A stretch of DNA of 48,333 bases from Candidatus Chloroploca asiatica. GTDB lineage: Bacteria > Chloroflexota > Chloroflexia > Chloroflexales > Chloroflexaceae. Positions 35,801 through 41,913 of this stretch are shown here, in pieces. Made by a program: the position numbers and the translations under genes. The stretch spans positions 1 through 48,333 of the forward strand of contig NZ_LYXE01000102.1 of assembly GCF_002532075.1 (NCBI RefSeq), given 5' to 3'. Each line of letters starts with the position of its first letter. Position 1 is the stretch's first letter. The notes beneath the pieces were generated by a model. It did no database searches, was not told where the DNA came from, and saw nothing but the letters and a program-made list of their open reading frames with translations.

Positions 35801-36016
35801 AATAATCAGGTCACTTCCGCTGGTGACCAATTGACCGTTGAGCAGCGTCGCCTGAGTTTCAAGCAGGCGCAGTTGATCGGTGCTGACCTGTTGCACAATC
35901 ATGGCGCGCACGCGCACCAGCACATAGCCCGAGAGCACAACAATCGGAATGAGCATGACCAGGACAAAGGCGAGGAACAGTTTGCGTTGCAGGCTCAGGT
36001 GGGTTCTCTGGCTCAT
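32816..36016 (-). CDS. hybrid sensor histidine kinase (HAMP-GAF-PAS-HisKA-HATPase-REC)
   Basis: A 1066-residue membrane sensor. A first membrane helix at ~12-34 (LFLAFVLVMLIPIVVLSGYVL), an extracytoplasmic sensing region of Cache type (~35-300), a second helix at ~302-322, HAMP (~323-375), GAF (~395-550), PAS (~560-680), histidine kinase with H-box GGVAHDFNNLL (His ~704), ATP-binding motifs (NLVINARDAMPDGG, DTGQGMDEQ, GKGTGLGLATV), and a C-terminal receiver domain (~945-1066) with phosphate acceptor Asp ~999 in LLLTDVVMPG. It autophosphorylates and passes the phosphate to its own receiver; no output regulator is adjacent. Preceded by the kinase-WD40 gene on the same strand with a 58-base gap. 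Confidence 0.93.
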   Translation of the reverse strand: MSQRTHLSLQRKLFLAFVLVMLIPIVVLSGYVLVRVRAMIVQQVSTDQLRLLETQATLLNGQLVTSGSDLIIALKSAELQQYVAQHDNPQSLIQSFATFLRQSQGRYTGLCLLDVAGNEEVCVRAAEGAYLPVSELRNRADAPGFQRTLLQAQANPGLPLTMTRIPFDTNEAPRLDLATTYLDDSGAAIGVLVLEMPLEPLFATLHTETPDIEVSVVEYDGTFLFEQNQLTTSTEQVRRLDQIHPESAATILGQSAGILIKPVDAPGKLLTFARVSPSSRSLLQWTLIYEQPINTLLGGVTETYLVIGLITGLSILVALSAAHLLSMTIVRPIQHLAAAAEQIGAGNLSIPIPQTGPAEIRALGQTLDQTVSRLQTALTTAEQRRHEAEALASAMQMLSASLNREEVLGLIFSELRKVVPYDSASVQAIQGDTSMIIGCYGLDYAETLIGVRFSLQAGTTPNAQVAHSRTPLILNDAIQSYPHFNDDPSINNPVCAWMGVPMLMGDRLLGIITLDKYEPGFYTVEHARLVAIFATQAAIAMEHARLYEEVSRELADRRRAEAAYARLAAIIESTNDLVGMARPDGEILFLNTAGRHVLGILPNEDLATMRVVDLYPPSRLTWLRTEAIPTVMREGIWSGESIIYARDGTEIPVEQVILAHRTPDGQTEFISTIAHDMRERMRAEEQLRESQKMEALGRLAGGVAHDFNNLLTVIMGEADLILSDPPDDEDLRTSITQIRQSGERAATLTRQLLAFSRRQVLQTETISLNEVLTDIEQLLRSLIGERIQLQISLDPDLPLVRADPGQMTQVVMNLVINARDAMPDGGMITLTTTQRAITPAMEAEYAPVEAGTYAVLTVRDTGQGMDEQTRDHIFEPFFTTKSRGKGTGLGLATVHGIVRQSGGKILFASQLGQGTQFVIYLPVVATAELPHMASPNPTAQPRKTKPCTILLVEDDANVRELTRQLLSRMDMVVLEASDGEAALAIIRSHPTPIDLLLTDVVMPGKLNGFQLGVAVQKLCPTIRTIYMSGYSDTALRQQALADQAICYLQKPFTADELARALHTMVA

Positions 36017-36074
36017 AGTTGTGCCTTATCACACGGTCATTCCACCTTGCCGTGCCATTGCACCATGGCGACAC

Positions 36075-38015
36075 TTAGACGCCTACCGTCCATAAGTACA
36101 GACGCCCGTCGTGGCATCCTGTTGCCAGGAGTTTGCCATCGGGGCTATAGGCGAGCGAGGCGATGCCCGCACGATGTTCTAGGGCAACAGGGATGCGGAT
36201 GCCATCGCTGAGGCGCCAGAAAAAGACTTTTTTATCTTCGCTTCCTGTGACCAACAACTGGCTATTAGGACTAAACGCGATGGCGTGGACAGGCCCACGA
36301 TGTTCTTGAAAAAACTCGATTGGCTTCTGGTCGCTCATCCGCCAGACCTGGACACTCGTATTGCTACTGGCGGCGAGATAGGCGCTATCAGGACTAAAAG
36401 CAACACGAAGAATGAAGGTAGGAAAGCCGCTCAACGAAGGCAAGGGCGACGTATCGCTCACCTGCCAAAGATAGACCGCCCCATCGTAGCCTCCAGCCGC
36501 AATCAGGGTGCCATCGGGGCTAAACGCGACACTATGGACAAACGGGCAGACGAGGGTCTTGATAATCCGCACATACTCGTGATCAACCTCACAGAGGGCG
36601 AGCGAACCACCCCAGCCACCAATCAGCAATTTTGTCCCATCGGGGCTAAACGCAATACTCTCTACCGGGCACCCGGGCAAACGCAACTCACGAATGAAGG
36701 CCCCATCGTTGGCCTGCCAGAGGCGCACCGTCTCATCATCGCTGCCGGTCGCCAAGAGATTGCCATAAGGCGCAAAGGCGACACTCCGCACACTACTGAC
36801 ATGGCCTTTGAGGGTCACGAGAGGGCTATAGCTATTGACCTGCCAGAGCCCGGCGGTATGATCGTCATAGCCAGCGGCGAGCAGATCACCCGCCGGATTG
36901 AAGGCCACTGAACGGATGGGGCTACCGATTGTCAGCATATGCAAGAGCGTTGCTTGAGGATCAAGACTTGACCCGGTGATCGCCTGGCTCTCGCCTGGCC
37001 CGGTCTGAGAAGCAAGCGGATTGCCTGCCGTCACTTGGCCAGGCACCAGGCCGACGATTGGTTCGGGGGCGGCCTCAACCGGGAGTTCCTGCTCGGGGGG
37101 GGGCGCTTCAGCGTTTTCCTGGCGTGATCGCGCACGTTCGCGGGAACTACCCTGATTACGGGCGCGAGCCAGCGCAGTGCGCATCTCGCGCGCCGAGGCA
37201 GGGCGTTCATCGATCATCACAGCAAGGGCGTGTTCGAGCACCCGGGCGATTGGTTCAGACACGTGGGGGGCAAGCGTACGGATTGGCTTGAGCGGATCGG
37301 GTTGCCCACTGATCATGCGCGTCATGCGCGTCATCGCATCAACGGGAAGGGTTCCGGTCAACAGTTGATACATGGTGGCCGCGAGCGAATAGAGATCGCT
37401 GCGTGGGTCAGCCTCGCCATCGCGCATCTGCTCGATTGGTGCATAGGGCGGCGTGAAGCCATAGATCTTGCGGGCATTGGCCGATGCATCAGCCACCTCT
37501 TCAAGATCGATCGCCACCGTCACCCCGCCACGGGCAAGCCCAAAGTCAAGCAGAATAATATCGTAACTCTGGGTGAGTTTCAGGTTTTTGGGCTTAATAT
37601 CACGGTGAAAGACCGGGACGGGGCGGGTATGGAGATAATTCAGCGCATCGAGCAATTGATCGGTCCACCGCAGGATCATGGGCATGGCTTGCGGCGACGC
37701 AAAACGGCGTCCGAGGCGATTGATCTGATTGCCCAGATCCTCACCGTGAATAAACTCCATCACAAGAAACTGCCCCTGGCCCTCGTTGAAATGGTCAATG
37801 ACCCGTGGGAGGGCCTGATGGCGGAGGCGGGCAAGCACCTGCGCTTCATGTTCAAACGCCCGTCGGTAGACGGCATCCTGAAAAAAAGTCTCTTTGAGCG
37901 CCACATCGGTACGCAGACGAAGATCACGGGCGTGATAGACGGCGCCCATCCCGCCTTTGCCGATCTGCTCAACAATTTTATACCGATCCTGGAGAATGGC
38001 CCCCGGCTCAAGCAT
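36075..38015 (-). CDS. Ser/Thr protein kinase with C-terminal WD40 propeller
   Basis: A 646-residue cytoplasmic Hanks-type kinase. Glycine loop GKGGMGAVY (19-27), Lys41 in VALKE, catalytic HRDIKPKN (Asp139), DFGLARGG (157-164) and an APE-like PPYAPIEQM segment. A Pro/Glu/Gln-rich linker (~285-350) follows, then seven WD40 repeats (~360-646), seen as SVAFNPAG, SVAFAPYG, SIAFSPDG, SVAFSPDG, RVAFSPDS, AIAFSPNS and SLAYSPDG, each followed by an LW-type strand. Seven blades make a closed propeller, probably for binding partner proteins. No membrane helix. Common in Chloroflexota and cyanobacteria. Substrates unknown. Confidence 0.94.
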   Translation of the reverse strand: MLEPGAILQDRYKIVEQIGKGGMGAVYHARDLRLRTDVALKETFFQDAVYRRAFEHEAQVLARLRHQALPRVIDHFNEGQGQFLVMEFIHGEDLGNQINRLGRRFASPQAMPMILRWTDQLLDALNYLHTRPVPVFHRDIKPKNLKLTQSYDIILLDFGLARGGVTVAIDLEEVADASANARKIYGFTPPYAPIEQMRDGEADPRSDLYSLAATMYQLLTGTLPVDAMTRMTRMISGQPDPLKPIRTLAPHVSEPIARVLEHALAVMIDERPASAREMRTALARARNQGSSRERARSRQENAEAPPPEQELPVEAAPEPIVGLVPGQVTAGNPLASQTGPGESQAITGSSLDPQATLLHMLTIGSPIRSVAFNPAGDLLAAGYDDHTAGLWQVNSYSPLVTLKGHVSSVRSVAFAPYGNLLATGSDDETVRLWQANDGAFIRELRLPGCPVESIAFSPDGTKLLIGGWGGSLALCEVDHEYVRIIKTLVCPFVHSVAFSPDGTLIAAGGYDGAVYLWQVSDTSPLPSLSGFPTFILRVAFSPDSAYLAASSNTSVQVWRMSDQKPIEFFQEHRGPVHAIAFSPNSQLLVTGSEDKKVFFWRLSDGIRIPVALEHRAGIASLAYSPDGKLLATGCHDGRLYLWTVGV

Positions 38016-38052
38016 TGCAGTGCTTTCCCTACTCTTCTTTTACCGTGCCCTT

Positions 38053-38058
38053 AGTATA
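38053..38058 (-). promoter_or_regulatory. -10 element of the kinase gene
   Basis: TATACT on the minus strand, preceded by GG, about 40 bases before the kinase ATG; no good -35. Confidence 0.35.
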
Positions 38059-38089
38059 CCGCGAAACTGCTACCAATGGATTACCTGCT

Positions 38090-38131
38090 GAAAGCTTCCG
38101 GGAAGCTCTACAAAGCTTCCCGGAAGCTTTC
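38090..38131. repeat. inverted repeat of nested AAGCTTCC motifs between divergent genes
   Basis: Arms GAAAGCTTCCGGGAAGCT (38090-38107) and its exact complement (38114-38131), loop CTACAA. Each arm is itself close to palindromic (AGCTTCC..GGAAGCT), so the DNA offers alternative folds and four copies of one short site. It sits between the divergent kinase and reductase-like genes with a -10 element on either side, a good place for a shared operator. Confidence 0.8.
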
Positions 38132-38134
38132 ATA

Positions 38135-38143
38135 TGGTATACT
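38135..38143 (+). promoter_or_regulatory. extended -10 promoter of the reductase-like gene
   Basis: TGG then TATACT (38138-38143), directly beside the inverted repeat, about 45 bases before the start codon. The -35 region falls inside the right arm. Confidence 0.45.
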
Positions 38144-38194
38144 TCGTGCATAGCAACAGGGTGACCCTCTAAATAATGTCGGAGGCATTGTGCG

Positions 38195-40240
38195 ATGAAG
38201 CGCATTGTAAGTATCAGTCTGGGTTCCTCAGCCCGTGATTATCGTGTAACAACGTCCATTCTTGGTCAGACGATTGAACTTGAGCGACTTGGGGTAGACG
38301 GCAATACAGCGCGTGCTGCCGAGTTAATCCGAGCCTTCGATGGGCGGGTTGACGCAATCGGGCTTGGTGGTTTGACGCCGGTTTTTCGTGTTGGCCGGGC
38401 GCGTTATCCGCATCACGAGGCGATCCAGATTGCGGCTGAGGCGCGTCGCACGCCGGTCGTTGATGGTGGTGTGGTCAAGGCGACGCTCGAGCGCTGGGCG
38501 ATTGCGCAGGCCGTGCGCAAGATTCCGTCGCTGTTGCGCTATCGGCGCGTGTTGATGACCAGTGGCATCGAACGCTATCAGTTGGCGGCGGCGATCAGTC
38601 AGTATGAGCCTGAGCTACGTTTTGCCGATCCGCTGATCCATAGTGGACTTCCCTTTCTCCCCGTGCCGCGCTCGCTCGAACAGCTTGAACTCTATGCGGC
38701 CACCACGCTTCCGGTGACGGCGCTTTTGCCGTACCGCATCTTGCACCCAGTCGCACGTGGACAGGAGGGGCATGATCGTCGTGCAACAGGGCTCTTTGAG
38801 TGGGCCCAGGTGATTGCCGGTGATTTTGCGTTTATTCGCCGCTTTGCGCCCGCCGATCTGACGGGCAAGACGATTATTACCGATGATCCTTCGCCGGCGG
38901 AGATCGAGGAATTGCGCAAGCGTGGGGTGATCACCCTGGTGACGATGACTCCGCCCATCAGTACCGAGCGGCCGTTTCTCGCTGCCGATACGATCGAGGC
39001 GATCATGGTGGCCCTGCAAGAGACCGATGGGCAACCGGGCGAGGCCGATGCGCTCGATTTCATCGCTGCCGCCGGGTGGACGCCGACGGTGCAAGATTTG
39101 AATCCACGCCCGCTGCCGAAATTTGCGTTTGTGATCCACCCGTTGCGTACCAACTTGATTGCGAATGACCCCCGGTTTAGCTGGACACGTTTTTTGCCTG
39201 AGCGCGTGGTTGAGCGGATCGCTGCCCATATGCCACCGCTCTACCTTTCGCGGATCAGGGGAATTCGCTCGATTGCGACCGGCCAGGAGGCGGAAGGTAT
39301 TCTCTTGAGCCTGGGCACGACGCCCCGCGAGATGATGCGCCGTCCGCCGAGCTTTACCTATCGACGCCTCATTCGTGCTGCCCGGATGTCCGAGCGGATG
39401 GGCGCACAACTCATGGGCCTTGGGGCGTTTACTTCGGTGGTTGGTGATGCAGGTATTACGGTGGCCCAGAAAGCCGATATTGGCATTACCTCGGGCAATT
39501 CGTTGACAGTGGCGGCGACGCTCGAAGCGGCCAAGCAGGCGGTCTATTTGATGAAGGGTGGGCGGCCCGACAAGGTTCGCGCCGTTGTCATTGGCGCGAC
39601 CGGCTCGATTGGCGCGGTGTGTGCGCGGTTGCTGGCCCAGGCGGTGCGCGATGTGGTCTTGATTGCGCCGCGCCCCGAGCGCTTGCTCTTGCTGAAGCAG
39701 CAGATCGAGCAGGAGACGCCGGGGGCACGGGTGATCGCGGCGACGCACCCTGATGCCTATGTTGGCGACGCCGACTTGATCATTACGACGACTAGTGCGC
39801 TCACGGGCAAGGTGATCAATGTTGACAAGCTCAAGCCAGGGGCGGTGATCTGCGACGTCGCCCGCCCGCCTGATGTCAAAGAAGCGGATGCGGCCCGTCG
39901 TCCCGACGTGCTAATCGTCGAAAGCGGCGAAATCGTGTTGCCAGGCGAGCCAGATTTCGGCTTTGATATTGATATGCCTCCGGGCACTGCCTACGCATGT
40001 CTTTCTGAAACAGCATTGCTGGCGATGGATGGCAAATTCGAGGATTACACGCTTGGGCGGACGATTGAGATCGACCGGGTCAAAGAGATGTACCGGCTCT
40101 GGCAGAAGCATGGCTTGAAACTGGCTGGCCTGCGTTCTTTTGGGGTCTATGTTACCGACGAAATGATCGCCGAGAAACGACGCCTCGCCGAGGAACTGCG
40201 CCGCGAGCGTGGCTTGCCGCACGAGATCGGCTCGGCATAA
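38195..40240 (+). CDS. two-domain protein with acyl-ACP-reductase-like C-terminal half
   Basis: A 681-residue protein with no signal or membrane helix. Residues ~1-295 (SISLGSSARDYRV, DAIGLGGLTPVF, IIAGDFAFIRR-like segment, KTIITDDPSPAEIEELRKRG) resemble stand-alone Firmicutes proteins that I remember under the doubtful name quinate 5-dehydrogenase. Residues ~309-681 follow the whole layout of cyanobacterial long-chain acyl-ACP reductase (AAR): FAFVIHPLRTN at the start, MGLGAFTSVV, GITSGNSLT, Rossmann motif GATGSIG (467-473), LLLIAR-like strand, VICDVARPPDV, and YACLSETALLAMDG with Cys602 at the position of the acyl-accepting cysteine. A fatty acyl thioester reductase is therefore possible; a different oxidoreductase is also possible. 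Confidence 0.72.
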   Translation: MKRIVSISLGSSARDYRVTTSILGQTIELERLGVDGNTARAAELIRAFDGRVDAIGLGGLTPVFRVGRARYPHHEAIQIAAEARRTPVVDGGVVKATLERWAIAQAVRKIPSLLRYRRVLMTSGIERYQLAAAISQYEPELRFADPLIHSGLPFLPVPRSLEQLELYAATTLPVTALLPYRILHPVARGQEGHDRRATGLFEWAQVIAGDFAFIRRFAPADLTGKTIITDDPSPAEIEELRKRGVITLVTMTPPISTERPFLAADTIEAIMVALQETDGQPGEADALDFIAAAGWTPTVQDLNPRPLPKFAFVIHPLRTNLIANDPRFSWTRFLPERVVERIAAHMPPLYLSRIRGIRSIATGQEAEGILLSLGTTPREMMRRPPSFTYRRLIRAARMSERMGAQLMGLGAFTSVVGDAGITVAQKADIGITSGNSLTVAATLEAAKQAVYLMKGGRPDKVRAVVIGATGSIGAVCARLLAQAVRDVVLIAPRPERLLLLKQQIEQETPGARVIAATHPDAYVGDADLIITTTSALTGKVINVDKLKPGAVICDVARPPDVKEADAARRPDVLIVESGEIVLPGEPDFGFDIDMPPGTAYACLSETALLAMDGKFEDYTLGRTIEIDRVKEMYRLWQKHGLKLAGLRSFGVYVTDEMIAEKRRLAEELRRERGLPHEIGSA

Positions 40241-40244
40241 GGTT

Positions 40245-40293
40245 TGGTCACGTCCCCAAAAACCAGCTTTGCTGGTTTTTGGGGACGTGACCA
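40245..40293. terminator. hairpin terminator, 23-bp perfect stem
   Basis: Arms 40245-40267 and 40271-40293 (TGGTCACGTCCCCAAAAACC..), cap AGC-TTT-GCT, with T5 in the right arm. It separates the reductase-like gene from the alpha/beta hydrolase gene. Confidence 0.9.
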
Positions 40294-40317
40294 GACTGTG
40301 TTTGTGGGCTGCCATCT

Positions 40318-41097
40318 ATGAACACGTTAGAACACATCTGTATTCAACCTGAAGTTCAGCGTTATGCTTCGCCGCTGCTGTTGTTGCACGGGGCGTGGCA
40401 TGGGGCGTGGTGCTGGCACGAGGCAATGCGTGACCTGGCGGCGCGAGGTTTTGTGGTGCATGCCTTTAGCACACGGGGGCATGGGGCGAGTCATCGCCCA
40501 CGGCGCCACTGGCTCACGACGGCGTCTGATTATGGACGCGATCTGATCAATGTGGTGCGGGCGTTGCCGGCACCGCCGATCCTGGTTGGGCATAGCTCGG
40601 GTGGGTATCTCGCGCAACTCTACATGACGGGGCGCTTTGGGCCGGTGCCGCCGCTGGCTGGCGTTGTGTTGCTCTGCAGTTCGCCGGTTGACAGCGTGCG
40701 CTATTTCCTTACTCGGACAACGCCCCCTGAAGCACAGATCGATCCGCGGGCGATGCTGCGCCGCGAGCCCGAGACGATGCGCAAGCTGCTCTTCCGCCCC
40801 GAGATTGACCCCGAAGCGTTGCATGGCTATGTTGCACAGATGGTCGCCGAGCCGCCGCTGGTGACGATGCAGAGCATGGTGTTGCGGCCGCGACCGGCGC
40901 GCAACGCCACGCCTGTAGTCGTCATTGCCGCCGGGCGTGATATGGTCTTTGGCCTCGAAGCGCAGCAGGTCACTGCGGCGACGTATCGAGCCGAACTGAT
41001 TGTCGTGCCTGAGGCCGCACACGACCTGATGCTCGACCCGGACTGGCCGCAGGCGGCGGCGGCGATCGAGCGTTTTGCGCAGATGCTCCCATCCTGA
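40318..41097 (+). CDS. alpha/beta-fold hydrolase
   Basis: A 259-residue hydrolase. LLLLHGAWHGAWCWHEAM carries the oxyanion-hole motif, GHSSGGYLAQLY the nucleophile elbow (Ser ~94), an acidic residue in AAGRDMVFG and His in PEAAHDLMLD complete the triad. The cap domain is small. The HGAWHGAWCW start is like lysophospholipase- and methylesterase-type members of the family. Substrate unknown. It is 24 bases past the terminator, with no clear promoter of its own, and is followed by a perfect hairpin. Confidence 0.88.
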   Translation: MNTLEHICIQPEVQRYASPLLLLHGAWHGAWCWHEAMRDLAARGFVVHAFSTRGHGASHRPRRHWLTTASDYGRDLINVVRALPAPPILVGHSSGGYLAQLYMTGRFGPVPPLAGVVLLCSSPVDSVRYFLTRTTPPEAQIDPRAMLRREPETMRKLLFRPEIDPEALHGYVAQMVAEPPLVTMQSMVLRPRPARNATPVVVIAAGRDMVFGLEAQQVTAATYRAELIVVPEAAHDLMLDPDWPQAAAAIERFAQMLPS

Positions 41098-41103
41098 ATT
41101 TCC

Positions 41104-41158
41104 AATTCTTCCCGCACAAAAAAGCCAGCGTAGCTGGCTTTTTTGTGCGGGAAGAATT
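41104..41158. terminator. hairpin terminator, 26-bp perfect stem
   Basis: Arms 41104-41129 and 41133-41158, loop GTA, cap AGC-GTA-GCT, with A6 and T6 in the arms. The cap is the reverse complement of the one at 8775-8823. The right arm touches the first TetR operator. Confidence 0.93.
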
Positions 41159-41214
41159 GATTGACCAGTCAATCAACATGTGCTACAATCTTGATTGATT
41201 GGTCAATCAAGATT
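41157..41214 (+). promoter_or_regulatory. tetR promoter with two TetR-type operators
   Basis: -35 TTGACC (41161-41166), 17 bases, -10 TACAAT (41184-41189) with extended TG (41181-41182). Operator 1, TTGATTGACCAGTCAATCAA (41157-41176), covers the -35. Operator 2 (41187-41214) has 12-base arms AATCTTGATTGA and TCAATCAAGATT around TTGG and covers the transcription start. Both share TTGATTGA..TCAATCAA. This is a strong case for autoregulation. Confidence 0.88.
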
Positions 41215-41227
41215 GAGGAGAAGCAGT

Positions 41228-41842
41228 ATGCCCCCGCGTGATCAGGATGAATTTGAGCAACGGCGCAGGCAAATCCTTGATGGTGCGCTCGAGGTTTTTG
41301 CCGCGAAGGGCTTTGAGAAGGCAACAAATAAAGATATTGCGACCGCAGCGGGCATCAATTCGCCAGGTTTAATCTATCACTATTTTACTGATAAGGCCGA
41401 TCTATTTCGCCATGTGGTTCAGCATTTTGTGCCCATGATCAGCTTGCTCGATCATCCCGATGATCTGATGCAACGCCCAGCGCGTGAGGTTTTGACGCTC
41501 TTTGCCTCGACGCTGTTGAAGGCGACGGAGAATCGTCAACTCTTTGCGGCCTACAAACTGGTGGTGAGTGAAGCCTTTCGCCGTCCTGCTGTCGCCGAGA
41601 TGGTGAATAAGATTGGGCCGCAACGGGGGATTGGCTTGCTGCGTCGTTACCTCGATCAAGAGATGGCGGCGGGGCGGATGCGCCAGATGGATCCCGGTAT
41701 TGCGGTGCGTCTGTTTGTCGGGCCTTTGCTGGCTTTTGTGATCATGCGCGAGCTCTTTCCCCAGCCTGATGCGGCAACGATCACGATTGAGGCGATGGTG
41801 GAGCATGCCGTAGCGACGTTTTTGCAGACGATGGCGGTCTAG
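41228..41842 (+). CDS. TetR-family transcriptional repressor
   Basis: A 204-residue regulator. The helix-turn-helix is plain: RRQILDGALEVFAAKGFEKAT followed by NKDIATAAGINSPGLIYHYFTDKADLFRHV (about 12-62). The rest is the variable ligand-binding, dimerising domain. The ATG at 41228 is chosen because GAGGAG (41215-41220) lies just in front; an earlier in-frame start at 41195 lies inside operator 2. It very likely represses its own promoter and perhaps the downstream export genes, which follow after a 71-base gap holding a GACGCAAAGGCGC repeat. Confidence 0.93.
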   Translation: MPPRDQDEFEQRRRQILDGALEVFAAKGFEKATNKDIATAAGINSPGLIYHYFTDKADLFRHVVQHFVPMISLLDHPDDLMQRPAREVLTLFASTLLKATENRQLFAAYKLVVSEAFRRPAVAEMVNKIGPQRGIGLLRRYLDQEMAAGRMRQMDPGIAVRLFVGPLLAFVIMRELFPQPDAATITIEAMVEHAVATFLQTMAV

Positions 41843-41868
41843 GGGCAAGACTTTGCCGCTATGACGGG

Positions 41869-41905
41869 TTTTTTGACGCAAAGGCGCAAAGGCGCAAAGT
41901 TTTTA
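41869..41905. repeat. GACGCAAAGGCGCAAAG repeat
   Basis: TTTTTTGACGCAAAGGCGCA and AAGGCGCAAAG precede the permease gene. Related copies: 7248-7280, 24031-24064, 29691-29765 (inverted pair) and a degenerate one near 25005-25025. Confidence 0.85.
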
Positions 41906-41913
41906 AGGTTTGT

